Below the pieces are notes generated by a model that did not search any database, was not told the origin of the DNA, and was given only the letters and a program-made list of their open reading frames with translations. Below are positions 1 to 11,793 of a stretch of 64,000 bases of DNA, piece after piece. The stretch covers positions 124,001-188,000 of the forward strand of contig CDMY01000603.1 of NCBI GenBank assembly GCA_001179505.1. Reading direction: 5' to 3'. The position numbers were made by a program, and so were the translations under genes. Source of the DNA: Vitrella brassicaformis. Lineage: Eukaryota > Sar > Vitrellaceae. Numbering within the stretch: the first letter of the stretch is position 1; every line of letters starts with the position of its first letter.

Positions 1-2
1 AG

Positions 3-317
3 CCAGACACCTTCGAGCCCATCGTACGCAGTCCGCCGCGGAATAATGATGGGATGCCGCCGCCATGGCCGCCGTGCCCTCCGATGAGTGGCAGCTGGTC
101 GGTAGGTAGCTCCCGCGACGATGTGCCTGCATCCTCAGCGGATCTGTTGCGGCGGCCGCACAGCGCTGCGAGAGAGTTGATGAATCGTTTGAGAAAGGGC
201 AAATTCGTCAGCAGGGCGTACGAGTACATCACGGCGGATCGACGCACGCACCTCTGTTTCTCTTGCCTCTGTCCTGTGTTTTTTTGTTTCCGTGAAACCG
301 ATGGAGGTTTGGCTTAG
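3..317 (+). CDS. 3'-terminal coding exon of an unidentified gene (partial)
   Basis: The frame beginning at base 3 is open to a TAG at 315-317 and looks protein-like for its first 80 or so residues: a proline-rich stretch, then a basic amphipathic segment containing 'ELMNRLRKGKFVSRAYEYI'. The last 20-25 residues are cysteine/phenylalanine-rich and resemble intron or UTR sequence, so a splice donor near 220 (the GT in 'ggcgtacgag') followed by an acceptor near 316 is an alternative ending. No family is recognised. The stop lies about 100 bp upstream of the next ATG on the same strand, which is tight but in line with the rest of the window. Confidence 0.4.
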   Translation, partial: PDTFEPIVRSPPRNNDGMPPPWPPCPPMSGSWSVGSSRDDVPASSADLLRRPHSAARELMNRLRKGKFVSRAYEYITADRRTHLCFSCLCPVFFCFRETDGGLA

Positions 318-420
318 CTCGCCTTGCGGAAGAGGAGTGTGCCTGAAGATGAGATGCGCATACGAGCGGATCTGTGACTGAAGGAGCTGACTGCGGCTAC
401 CTCTCTCAGTGAGGTGACCC

Positions 421-1649
421 ATGTGGCCGAATCCCCAGCTCCAGCAGGCGCTTCAGCAGCAGCAGCAGCAGATGGTGGCCGGCGTCAACATGCAGTTCGG
501 CGGCATGCAGCCCAGCCAGATGATGGCGCTCCAGCAACACACCATGAACCAGATGCAACAACACCAGGTGCCGCTTCAGCAGCAACAGCAGCAGCAGTGG
601 GGTGGTCCGTTCTCTCCCCCCGCACCGCCCGCTGCTGTCCCAGTAGCACCACCTGCGGACATGGAGCTCAAGAACGTCATCGAGCGAATCGCCGGTGGGT
701 CAGCCACTCACTCCTGTCATGTGTCTTCAAAGGGACGATGTTTGTCTGTTTGAACAGATTATGTGACCAAGAACGGCCCGCAGTTTGTGGATGTGGTTCG
801 CGAGAAGCATCCCAACGATCCCAAGTTCGCTTTTCTCAGCGGCGGGGAGGGACACGACTACTTTCGATTTTGCCTCTCTGCCGCCCAGCAACAGCAGCAC
901 CCCGGCCAAATGACGCAGATGAACATGTTCTTCGGGGGCATGCGGCCACAGGTGAGGTGCGAGGGAGCGAGAGAGAAATAAAGGGGAGGGAGGAGTGGGC
1001 ACAGCACACACACACACACACATCCATCCACCGATGCTCTCATTCATTGTGTTGCTGTGGTGTGTCCGCCCGGCATGGCATGGCTACAGGCGAGCGTCAG
1101 CGGCCCAGCTCCTCTCCCCCCTGTCGCCGCGCCCCCCACTCCCCCAGTGACATCACTGCCCATCCAGATGAACGGCAGTGGCGCTCAGCAGCCACCACCA
1201 CCACCGCCGCCACTAAATGGGCCGCTGGAGGCCGGGGGCGGCGACATGGAATCGCTCCTTATGCAGTTTCAGGGTCGGTCAGTGACAGACAGATCAGCAA
1301 GGGCGGTTGGTTGTCTTATCGCACTGATGGCATCTGTGGTTGTGTTTCAGAGCCTCCGAGGGGACCGCCGCTTCCCCCTGATACGGAGAAAGGGCTCAAC
1401 GGTACGCACGCACAGACGATTGGACGAACCCGTTCGTTTTGTGCAGGACTTTATCCATCTCTCTCTCTCTGTGTGTGTGTTGATGTCAGACGTGTTGTGG
1501 TCTTTGGAGAAGAAGGCGTCGGGTGACAACATCCGCAGCGGCCACCAGTGGATGAAACTCAACGCAAAAAACATCAAGCAGGTCGGTGTCAGGCAGTGGC
1601 ACACACACACACACACACGCGCACACACACAAGAGGACACTGGCACTGC

Positions 1650-1682
<33 letters not shown>

Positions 1683-4317
1683 TGTTCACAGATAGCGTGT
1701 GCGCTTCGCGAGAGGATGGCTGACCTGCGGACATTTGCGCACAAGCTGCACGTGCTGTACCTGGTCCACGACGTCATACAAGTGAGGCTACAGTCAATCA
1801 AGGACAGATAGCTGCAGCAGTGGGGTGCTACCTCACACGCACAACCAACCAAAACGACTTAACGACTGCTGCGGTCTTGGTTGAACGAACTTACCCTCAT
1901 GGATGGATGGATTGATCGCAGAGCGAAGTGGCCGAACAGCCAGCGGTACACTCACCCGAACGACCCACTTACCCCACCCACCGCACCACCTCCCTCCCTC
2001 TCCCACCACACAAAGACAGACACACGGAAGACCAGACAGAGCAGAGCAGAGCAGAAAGAGACAAGCCAGTGCTGCATGGACGCCATGGACGGCATTGCAT
2101 TGCATTGCATTGTCTGTGTCCCGCCCTGTTGGTCAGGGTCAAGACCTCCGCAACTCAGACGGCTCGTTCATCAACGCCTTCTTCCCCTACCTGCCGTGGC
2201 TGCTGCGAGACGTCTTCCAGGCCGCCAGCAAGGATGACCTAGGTGAGTCAGTGAGACCGACACACATCCATGCCATGCAGGTCAGGTGCAGATAGATGGT
2301 CGTGTACCTTTCTGTCCCCTCTATGCTATGCGGTGACGTGACCGACCTACCTGCAGGCGAGACGGTCAAGAACGAGGAGAAGGTGAGGCGTGTGCTCTCC
2401 CTCTGGCTCGATCGCCACATCATCAACCAAGACGAGGTCAACAAGATCACAGCCATCATGACGGCACAGAAGCTACCCGACCCCGCACCCAAGACACAGC
2501 AGCAGCAGCAGCAGCCTCCACTGCCCCCCGAGACACCCCCAGCCCCTCCATCGCACGCGCCCCCGCCCCCGCCAGAACAGGTCCCACAGCAGCAGCAGCA
2601 GCAAAAGCAGCAGCCGGCCACACAGAGGAAGTAAGAGCGGCGACAAGGCACCCAGAGGCAGGCCTCCACCGTGTTTGTATGTCAACTTGTGTGTGTCCAT
2701 GTGTTTGTGCTGCATGCAGGAGTCGATTTGACAAGGGCGTTCCGCCCGCGGGCGTGATGCCCCCTGCTGCGCCAGCGATGATGCCCTTCGCTGGCCTCAT
2801 GCAGCAACCCAACCTCGCCATGACACAACCAGTGCGCAACACCTACGCCGCCCACCCACCCACTCACACAACCATGCCATGCACCTGTCTGTCCTTTGTC
2901 TGCTGTCGGCCTGCATCAGTTTCCGCACATCCTCTCTCCCCCCGGGCAGCCCGCTCCGTTGGGCGGTTTGCCTACTGTGGCGACGCTGATGACATCGGTG
3001 CCGCCGCCTGGCCAGGGGCTGTCTGGTGGTGGGGCGATGGCCATCAAGACGCCCGAGGACGTGCCTGTGGGTGTGATGGCCACCATGCTCAAGCAGATAT
3101 CCAGCAGGGGCAAGAACATGCAGACGGCCTTCGTCCCGTACCGGCCGCTGGACCCAATGCTCACACCACAGGCGCTCCCACGTAGGCAGACAGACATGGG
3201 ACGGACATACAACAATGGCTGGGTGGCGGGATGGATGGACAATGTCTGACCGACATGGTTGTGTGTCTGCTGCAGCGATGGAGCCGGCCACTGATCAGAT
3301 GAACGAGCGTCTGAAGGACTTTTACGAAGACCTCAAGGACGAGCAGGAGAGGGAGGACCGCGAAGAAAAGAGACGGTACGTCCCACCCACTCACTCACCC
3401 AGGCTCACACATCAACCAACCAAACGATGAATGAATCGACATATCACGTGCGTCCGTCCGTCCATGGACTGCCTGCAGCAAGAAGGAGGCTGAGCGTGCC
3501 GAGCGCGAGAAGGAGGAGCGGCGGCTTGAGAGGGAGCGCGAGAAGGAGCGCCTCCGCCGCGGCCCCTCGCCCCGATCCAGGTCGCGAGAAGGAGACAGGG
3601 CGGCACTGCGAGACCGAGACCGAGATCGCGACAGAGACCGCGACAGGGAGAGGGAGAGGGACCGTGAGAGGGACAGAGACCGCGATTACCGTCGTGAGAG
3701 GCGGCGGAGGAGCCGCAGCCGCTCACGGTCAGTGTCGAGGTCCAGGAGCAGGTCACGGAGCGACGAGAGGGACAGAGCAAAGTGAGAGCACTGCGGTGCA
3801 TACAATGGGCGACTGGACGGATGGGCGATTCCTTCCTGTCTGTCTCTCTGTCTGTCTGTCTGTCTGTCTGTTTGTTTGTCCGTGTGTGTGCTCCAGGGAG
3901 CTGCGTCGTCGGAATCGTGATGCAATGGTGCGACAGGGCCCGACGTATGAGCGGCCTGTGGCCTGGGCTCAGGAGGAGATGGGCATCGGCGAAGACGGAT
4001 CTGTCATCGGTAAGCCAATCAACACACGATAGCCGCCGAACCGGCCAGCCAGCCAGCCAGCCGATGCATGGTGTGTCGGCTGGCTCGATCAGGTCTCGGT
4101 GGTCGGCAAAGCGAGCGCATGGGTCTTGGGGCACTGACCGAGGAGGAGCAGCGGAAGAAGGATGTAAGCACGCCACCTCACCCAGTCGATCCCCCGCTCC
4201 ATGTCTGTGAGTGAGTCAATATGGTGTGTCTGTCTGTCTGTGTCTGTGTGTGGCTCTGTGGTGCAGATGTTCGAGCAATATCGGAAGAGGCAGTCGATCC
4301 GCATGTTCTCCAGATAG
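421..4317 (+). CDS. CHERP-like SURP/CID/RS-domain pre-mRNA splicing protein
   Basis: Exons: 421-694, 758-951, 1090-1273, 1351-1401, 1490-1581, 1692-1781, 2137-2242, 2357-2630, 2720-2831, 2920-3181, 3276-3375, 3479-3781, 3897-4009, 4093-4163, 4267-4317; all 14 introns are GT-AG and phase-consistent, giving 758 residues. A glutamine-rich start is followed by a SURP domain at about 83-131 ('IADYVTKNGPQFVDVV', later 'FAFL') and a CID at about 233-367 ('GHQWMKLNAK', 'HKLHVLYLVHDVI'), the module that reads the RNA polymerase II CTD in this family. Then come poly-P/Q linkers, an Arg-Glu/Arg-Ser tract at about 580-680, and a C-terminal tail ending 'FEQYRKRQSIRMFSR', which resembles the end of animal CHERP. 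Animal CHERP is a U2 snRNP-associated factor; nuclear splicing is the inferred role. A clear G-patch is not visible, only glycine-rich 'GLGG'. U2SURP is less likely because I see no RRM. Confidence 0.82.
1600..1686. repeat. complementary (CA)n and (TG)n tracts inside one intron
   Basis: The intron 1582-1691 of the CHERP-like gene carries a CA tract at about 1600-1630 and a TG tract at about 1651-1686, separated by about 20 nt. On the transcript the two could pair into one long hairpin between the splice sites. Confidence 0.85.
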
Positions 4318-5374
4318 ATGCATACGATAGACAGCTGCAGGAGGCCGCGGCGGCTTCATGATCTGTTTTGTGTATCCATCACACGGATCCCGTCGTTGTG
4401 TGGCTCTGCGTCATTGGTCCCATGACGTCGATGCCAGACACGTGCACGTCCAGTGGAGTCACTCACATAACTCTTACACGCGCTTAAGCGAGCATCTACA
4501 CATACGGCTCATCTCATGCATCCCATCATCATCCATCATTGCGGACGTCTTAATTGCCCGTCGCCAACTGACCAGCTGCATTTCCCGTGTCTCCCTCCCG
4601 TTCCCCTACTAAGAAACGACGAGCACGAAATGCTTCGCCATGCACATCCATCATGTTGATCATGTACACCCCGCCCTACGTACAAACCTGCGCCAATAGG
4701 CACAGAGGAATGCGCACCGACGCACGCATGGACGCGATGCATATAGTCATTGATTTGATGAGTACGCAAGAAGGACAGACACATATCCATTCCTCTGTCT
4801 GTCTGACACGGAGGAGGCATGCGACCCAACATGGCGTGTTTCTGTGTGTGTGTGCATGTGTGCAGGCATCTGCACATGAGACACGCGTGCAGGCACCACC
4901 CACCTCCACCCCTCCACGACACGACATGTGTGCGAATTGAAGCACACATGGGTACGCACATGTATGCACTCCCCTGAGTGCGCAAAAAGCAGACGGACAG
5001 ATATCCATTCATCCGTCCCGTCCGTCCGTCCGTCCGTCTGTCTGTCTGTCTCTCACAAGAAAAGGTCCGTCCGTCCGTCCGAGACAGACAGACAGACAGA
5101 GACAGACCGAAAATGGCATGCATGCATGCATTTCTCGGTCGGTGTGTATGAACATGTCTCGCTGCCGCCCTTTTGTCCCCCATCCATCCATCCACTCCTC
5201 CATCCATCCACCCACCGCATGTGATGAGTACCATACGCGTGAGGCAGGTATGTACAAGTCCAGTAGTACTGTTGTGTCTTCACTCCACTCACAATCAGTC
5301 ATTCAAAGGCCAGTCCGCCCCCAGTTCAGTCAGGTACACCCGCCACTACAAAAGCAGACCTCCCTCTGTCTTGT
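4318..5374. other. intergenic spacer between convergent genes, with tetranucleotide repeats
   Basis: No convincing coding sequence. It holds the 3' ends of two convergent genes and CA/TG and GTCC/GTCT/AGAC tetranucleotide tracts. At about 5020-5105 a GTCC/GTCT array is followed by a second GTCC array and an AGAC array, so the outer parts are complementary and could fold into a stem-loop. Confidence 0.6.
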
Positions 5375-8035
5375 CTAAGCCTTCTCAGCCTTCTCGAGGA
5401 ATATCATCTGGCCGCCCTCCACCAGATCCTCGTCAATGATGGCCGAACCCTCATTGAACTGCGCCTGGTCAGTGATGCCATGCGCCTGCACGTTGAACAA
5501 GAAAAGCGTCCCGGGCTTCTCGTCGAACAGCTCAGACACGTCCAGAATGCCGCTGCTCTCCCATTCACCAGCGTCGCCGGCGTCCACATCGACAGCGTCG
5601 GTCGGGTTGGCAATGCTCGCATCAAGCACAACGTCGCGGTCAATGTTCGCCACACGGAGAAGCGCGGGGGCCTTGGTGTGCGGATCGATTCGCACAATTC
5701 CGGCTTCATTCGGGTTTGCGGCGCCCTCACCGAAGAGGGGCTCGCCGGTGAGAGTAGTCTCCTCAGCCTCATCCTCTTGCACGTAGATGAAGCCATCTGC
5801 ACACACAAAATGAACAACGAGATGGATGGATAGACAGAATCAGCAGTGGGTACTCACCGTCAGCCCAGTCCAAGTTGTCAGGCGACCGCAGTCGTCTCTT
5901 TTCGTCCGCATCACCGTCGTACAGGATCGTCACTCTCGCACTCAGGTCTTTGAAGTCAGTCTTTATGATGTACACAGTACCTGCACACGTGCAGCCATTG
6001 TGGGTGGGAACAGACAGTAAAAGCAAAATCCTCATGGATGTGCCTCTGTGTGTGTATACTCGCTTACCGAAGGTATCAGCCCCGTTGCCAGTCTCTTTCG
6101 TCGATGGCGTACGTGTCCACACCCGTCGAAGCAAACACAGCCTCCTTCCCGTCCTTGGGATTGGTGGCCACATCCTCGGGCCGGGAGAAGCCGAAGGCCC
6201 CCAGATCCTCAGCTCTTGTCCACAACGTCCTCTGTGTGGGGTAGCTGAACTGATCAAACGAGACACGCCGCACATCCATCCACCCAGAGGGCAGCAGGAG
6301 ACGCTTGTCGAGCGAGCAGCGCATGTGTGATGTTCGGTCGCTGACCTGGTCGAATCCCGTGCTGCCATCGTCTGACTTGAGGGCCTCGTCCTCTGTAGTG
6401 CTGTTGTCGATCTCCACCCATTTGCCCTTCCGTGATCCCGACCCTCGGAAGTCGAGAGGCGTCCTGTCGCCAGTGTCAGACACCCACACGTACAGCTTGC
6501 CACCACGGAGGCCGTTCCTGGAGAGGAAATCGCCCGCCGGATCTTTCACTCCAATGTACAAATACGCCGGGGCTGCTTCGGTTTCATTGTCCCCTGCCAT
6601 CTGGTTGGCGTCGAAATCGTCCGCATCGAAAGGCGCGCTGTCGTCCATGAGAATCAATGCCACTTTTTCCTTATCCCCAGTGTCCAACTCAGCCTGCAAC
6701 AACACAGAGACGCAACCAAAGGCAACCACAAGGGCGTCCAGGAGTGGGGACCCCTTCCACATGGACACGAGCAATTGCCAGTGCTCTGCTCACCACATTT
6801 TCCCATGCGCCGCGTCCAAGAGCTGCATCAAACAAAAAGACATGCAGAGGTGTGCACACACACGTCCATGACATGATCGATCCGATCCTTGGTGTACACA
6901 TAAAGGACTGACTCACCAGGGACCTGCCAGAGGTCCCCTCTCTGAGGGTCGAGAGCCCACATGGCCCCGCCGACGGTGGAGAAGAAACTGCCGGTCTCCT
7001 CGCCGGTGTAGTAGATACTGTCGACGTGGCCACGGCCGTCTTTGAACTGCTTTGCAGGAACCAGCTGACTGCACGGGGGATGGGAAAGAAGTGGCGTGCA
7101 CGTCCTTCCTTGTGTCCCCTGCCTCCTCCCTGGTCAGTGCACTGATTCACCTGGAGCAGAAGCGATCGAGGCCTTTGAATCGCTCGCCCTCAAAGACCTG
7201 GAAAATGCTCGTGTTCTTGGCGATGTTGCCGTCGGCATCCTGACACAGGCAGGCAAAGACAGGTCAAGTTTGATTGTGTACGCGAATGGTGGGCCATCTT
7301 TCCTACGTAGATGGTGTTGTAGGCGATGCCGCCGTCGAGCACCTCTCTGGTGTCCTTGTCGATGTCAAGGTATGACACCCTGGCGCCAATCAGCTTCCAT
7401 GTGCCGCCCTGGCCATCGCTGAGCTCGTATGGGGTCCCCCGGTCGTTGTTGATCTCGTGATTCACAAACACCCGCACGATGCCATCTTTCTGCATGAAGG
7501 AGACACATATACACAGCCGTCACTCACGGGGCACCACAGACACCAAGAATCTTTCTTCTCAACACACTACCAGTGTGTAAGCACCGATGCCGTCAAGAAT
7601 GCCTGAGAGAATACCGTAAGCACCCACACCCTTTCATCGATGCCTACTGTCTCTTGGTGAAATTGATGCACACACCGGCGGGCTGATAAGTAGGGATGTT
7701 GGGCTTGAACTTGTTATACGCCCCTGAGGAGGGATCGATCTTCTGGCCTGTGGTGAGCACCACAGGTCCCACCTTGTAGCCCTTTGCAGTAGCTTCTGCC
7801 ATCCTGTTGGTATGCCATTCATTTTAACAGCAAGACAATGACGCTCTCCTCTGGTCTCATCTTGCGCGGTGGCCTACGGAGGGAAGGTGTCGGGAGGCAT
7901 GAGAGCGAGGCGGCTTTTCGCATCGAGGACAGCCTTCATCGCATCGAGCGCGGCCTCCATGAAGTCATCTTTAGGGGTGGCGGAAGCGGCAGGGGCTGCC
8001 AGGAGCAGTGCCGCGCACACGACGGTCAGCATCAT
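5375..8035 (-). CDS. secreted PhoX/DUF839-family beta-propeller protein
   Basis: Exons, 5' to 3': 8035-7878, 7803-7676, 7602-7571, 7489-7307, 7239-7151, 7068-6917, 6822-6794, 6693-6123 (with a probable in-frame intron 6345-6250), 6094-6068, 5980-5858, 5796-5375; about 605 residues. The first 20 residues form a clear signal peptide (hydrophobic 'TVVCAALLLAAPAASA'). The order of motifs matches DUF839/PhoX proteins: 'YQPAGILDGIGA', 'VRVFVNHEI', 'GRGAWENV', 'PAYLYIGVKD', 'FSRPEDVATNP', then an Asp/Glu-rich C-terminal part. Bacterial PhoX members are Ca/Fe phosphatases, but the eukaryotic and cyanobacterial DUF839 branch is mostly uncharacterised, so phosphatase activity is only a possibility. The weak point is the junction near 6095-6122, where the frame shifts and only a 28-nt intron (or an assembly indel) restores it. 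A 5' non-coding exon is possible, since a good acceptor lies just upstream of the ATG. Confidence 0.75.
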
Positions 8036-8781
8036 GTCCGGGGCTCTGTAAAGGGGAAAAGAAGGAGAACAGAGCAGAGAAAGGCGAGATATAACGTAGC
8101 GAAATATCCAACTCGCCTTCGGTACACTGTGTCCAGGCGTTTTTGGCCGTTGCAGGGCTTAGGACAAACGTGCTGTGTGTCTGTCCAGTTTTGATTGGAG
8201 GGCCCGGTTGCCGGCCGAAGAACCAGCTTTTCGCCGTACCTCGTCGGGCAGTGGTGTCACTGACGGCGTGGGTGCGAGCTGTGCTTGAGCTTGTGCTTGC
8301 GTGAGATGGACTTTTGTGGTGCTTGCATCTGTCGTGCAGTTCGTCCTCGAGATCGGCGCACACTGGTCGACACGGCACTCGACGCCGCATGTAATTTGTG
8401 CTGGCGCCCTACCTGCCTATCTAGCTAGGACCAGGGCAGAGCAGGTTTCCTAGAGGGAGGGTATTGCAGGCGAGGGGAGTGTACACATGCATGTGTACGG
8501 CTGGTGCGAGTGTGCATAGAGTGTAGACAAGTAGGGAAAGTGTGTTGTTGTCGCTCGGCTCGCTGCATGACGATTCGTACGTATCGATTAATGTCCTGCG
8601 TCCAGACGGCCTACCTGCATATCTGTCTGTCTATTCACACACATAATCTCCCACACACACACACACACACACACACAGATGCAACCAGGCCAGTGTAGAC
8701 CCCAGATGCGCACACCAACATCTGCCTACACATACGACCTCCCATGGACCAGAGAGAACAGAGAGAACCGTCCCGCTTCTC
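8036..8781. other. intergenic: promoter side of the PhoX-like gene, 3' side of the next minus-strand gene
   Basis: I see no supported gene. The stretch contains a (CA)n tract at about 8650-8678 and short open frames without coding character. It should hold the promoter and leader of the gene starting at 8035. Confidence 0.5.
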
Positions 8782-11459
8782 TCACGGACTCTCCTGAAAC
8801 CACCACACACATGTGCATTACATCGGCAGGGGCACACGCATTCACTTACCCTTTTCTCACACTCGGCCGCAGTCACGGCAATGGAATGCAGCCGTGCTTG
8901 TGCGGTCGATTTGCCGGACGGGGTCCACAGCGACATGCCCCTGGTCATGGAGCGCTTGGGCTTGAGTGTGGGCCGCCGGCTGCCCAGACGGCTCGTCGGC
9001 GACGACGGGCTGCCGTGGCCAAAGACGGCGATCGAGCTCCGCCTGCGTGCTGCATCGGTGGGCGACTGCCATACTGAGGGCGACCGCTGGTAGACAGAGC
9101 GCCTGGGCTGCTGCTTGGGGCTAGGCAAGTCCTCGGGCAGGAAGTCCAGCATGTTTTGAATGTTTGCCGTCTCCTGCTGCTTCTTGGCGAACAGTTCTTT
9201 CAGGGTCTTCTCAAAGTCGGTCGAGTCGTCGTCCAACTGACGCGGCAATTTCTGCACTCACACACAAGGCGCATAGACGGACGGATGCACAGCTCCAACT
9301 CGGTGATATGATGCCTGCCCACGCACGGACATTAAGCGCTTCGGTGAGGTCCTTCTGCGCGAACGGGCGGAACTGTTCGGTCAGGTCCTTCACGTCGCTC
9401 GTCGCCTGCTTGTATATGGTGAAGTCGGCAGCACGGTTCCGGGCCGTCCGAGTCTTGACAGGCGACACAAATAGGGTCGGATAATCTGTCAGCTGACACA
9501 GAGAGAGAGAGGGATGGAGAGGCAGATACACATGTATTTGAGTGAGACACGCTTGACGCCGGCATCATGTCTCACGTATGCACCAACCTTCGCCCAGTCC
9601 CTGATGACTTTCTGTGCCTCAAAGGCGGACACCCTCGGCAGATCGCCCTCAGAGGTCGATGTGGCCAGCCCCTGCTGCCGCCTGCACACGTACACACACA
9701 TGGGCAGGCCGGCAGGCATCACCTACATCACTGCCGGCCAGATAGACATCTGTTCACCCACTTCCTGGCTGCCCCGTAGAGAAGCCGCAGTCTGCAAAAA
9801 GGGGAGGAAGGGGGGCGAAGAAGAAGACAGCCATCGTACGAGGAATGACAACAATGCAGAGTAAGACGCGGGACGGCCCCGTCAGGTGACTGACCTTCCT
9901 TGTGTTGAGAAGAACATGCGATCGCTATACTCCTCCTCCTGGGTGCGATGTTGTCTTTTGAAGTTGAACTCCAATGCCTGCAGTCACGCATTAATACATG
10001 CAGAACAGCCATCGAGACGCACTCAGGATAACGGTAAGGAGCAGTTCTGCTGTTCAAGAAGGCTTACATTAGCTCTGAGGCGAGGCAGATACTGATGCTG
10101 CACCGTCCACTCTAGGGAAGGAACAGACAGACAGACAGACAGACAGCAGACGCGTGCACCCTCTCTAAAAGAAGACAACATCTGGCCACCCCACCCACCA
10201 TCCAGCAGGGCCTCTTTCTTCCGAATCGCCTCTTCATCTTCGATCTCCCTGTCCCTCCCCTTGCCCCCCCGTCTCTTGCGAACCCTCATGATGCCGCCAT
10301 CTGGCCGCTGGGGAGTCTCAGAGTGCGCCGACGAATCATAGATGAGAAACGGAAAAGGCCCCAACGAGTCCAGAAGGGTGCGGGGGTGCGGGGGGATGCC
10401 CTGCTTCGTGAATGACACGGGTGGCAGGGTGTGGGAATGACTGCTGGATACCGAGGCGACTGAGGCCACGCTCGAGTGGCGCTTGCTGCCCGCTGCCGTC
10501 CTGAACAACACAGAAGCAGAGGTATGACGTATATCTCGTGATTAGGATGGCATGGCAACAGCTTACGCAGCTCTCCTCGGCATCAGCAATGGCGAGTCAG
10601 GTCCCCACACAGAGGGCGTCAAGACATGGCTCTCAACACTGGCCTCCACAATCGACTGCCCGCGCATGCGAGCACAACCTCCACCATCACCGCCAGCTGC
10701 AGCAGCAGCCTTTGGTCGCCCCTTCCCCTCACTGCCCGCCGTCTTCTGTCTCGTCTTCGGGCGCTTCTTGCCTCTGGCCGATCGCGGCGACACAGGCGGT
10801 GACAGTCGTGCCTCGGCGCTCAAATGGTGAAGCAGGAATCGTTTGCACAGGAATGAAGCACCTCGCACCTCATTGCGAGTGGGCGGCCGAGAGGGGGGGT
10901 TCTGAGTCCTGCAACGAGCAAGCAGAATGCGTGAGTCTTGTCCATCATTCAACTTGCCACACGCTTACTCGTCTTCGTCTTCTTTCGCCGGAGGGGCGGC
11001 TTCAGGTACGTGTGTGACCACCTTTCGTTTGCCACTGTCTGCGAGTGAGCGGGACTTGGGGCGTTTCGGAGGCCCGGGGAAGAAGTCGTCGTCTTCGTCA
11101 TCAGCAATGGGGCGCTTGGGGTAGAAATCAAACTCGTCCTCTTCCCCCTCTTCCTCCTCTTGCTCCCTCAGGCTGCTGGTCGCCTGAGGCTCGTGCACGA
11201 TGACAGCGGGGGTGTTGTCTGCGTCCTCAGCGGCACTCACAGGGCCTTCTTCCGCATCATCGGGACGCTCTGTGTCCTCATCCTCTGCGGGTGAGGCTTC
11301 TTCCGGCTGAGCCCCTCCCCCAGTCTCGGACTCGTTGCCATCCGGGTCAGCACTCAAAGGCTCTTCTGCTTCGATGGTCTCCTCAGGCACCTCGAGGGCC
11401 TGGCAGTGCTCTCTTTTCTCGTCGTGTTCATCCATCGGACGCGTGCCCGGCCGAGGCAT
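8782..11459 (-). CDS. unidentified acidic, probably nuclear protein (5' end uncertain, next to gap)
   Basis: Exons, 5' to 3': 11459(or beyond)-10969, 10908-10567, 10500-10199, 10111-10068, 9977-9895, 9791-9762, 9681-9576, 9492-9331, 9251-8850, 8793-8782; phases agree throughout, giving about 657 residues if the ATG at 11459 is the start. That ATG lies just inside a run of C (poly-G on the plus strand) next to the assembly gap, so upstream exons may be missing. The N-terminal third is Glu/Asp-rich with basic clusters ('PKRPIADDEDDDFF', 'PKRPKSRS'), like a nuclear protein. The middle has short charged helices ('FEAQKVIRDWAKVGAYL', 'ARNRAADFTIYKQATSDV'), and the last large exon holds a helical segment 'TDFEKTLKELFAKKQQE' followed by a serine/arginine-rich tail. 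The final exon codes only three residues plus stop. I recognise no family; 10870-10567 is read through although a possible donor exists at 10868. Confidence 0.6.
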
Positions 11460-11462
11460 CTT

Positions 11463-11793
11463 GGGGGGGGGGGGGGNNNNNNNNNNNNNNNNNNNNNNNN
11501 NNNNNNNNNNNNNNNNNNNNNNNNNNNNNNNNNNNNNNNNNNNNNNNNNNNNNNNNNNNNNNNNNNNNNNNNNNNNNNNNNNNNNNNNNNNNNNNNNNNN
11601 NNNNNNNNNNNNNNNNNNNNNNNNNNNNNNNNNNNNNNNNNNNNNNNNNNNNNNNNNNNNNNNNNNNNNNNNNNNNNNNNNNNNNNNNNNNNNNNNNNNN
11701 NNNNNNNNNNNNNNNNNNNNNNNNNNNNNNNNNNNNNNNNNNNNNNNNNNNNNNNNNNNNNNNNNNNNNNNNNNNNGGGGGGGGGGGGGGGGG
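11463..11793. other. assembly gap (300 N) flanked on both sides by poly-G
   Basis: Bases 11477-11776 are exactly 300 N, preceded by 14 G and followed by 17 G. The gap therefore sits in a guanine homopolymer on both edges, which probably stopped sequencing or assembly. Its size is likely a placeholder. Confidence 0.97.

Noticed and set aside
414-1526. 370-codon plus-strand open frame overlapping the CHERP-like gene
   Set aside because: It runs through introns and exons in another frame; the spliced model gives SURP and CID domains instead. Only its short 'EPPRGPPLPPDTEKGLN' part is real exon.
2187-2669. Cysteine/glycine-rich minus-strand frame
   Set aside because: It is the antisense of the poly-Gln/poly-Pro exon of the CHERP-like gene.
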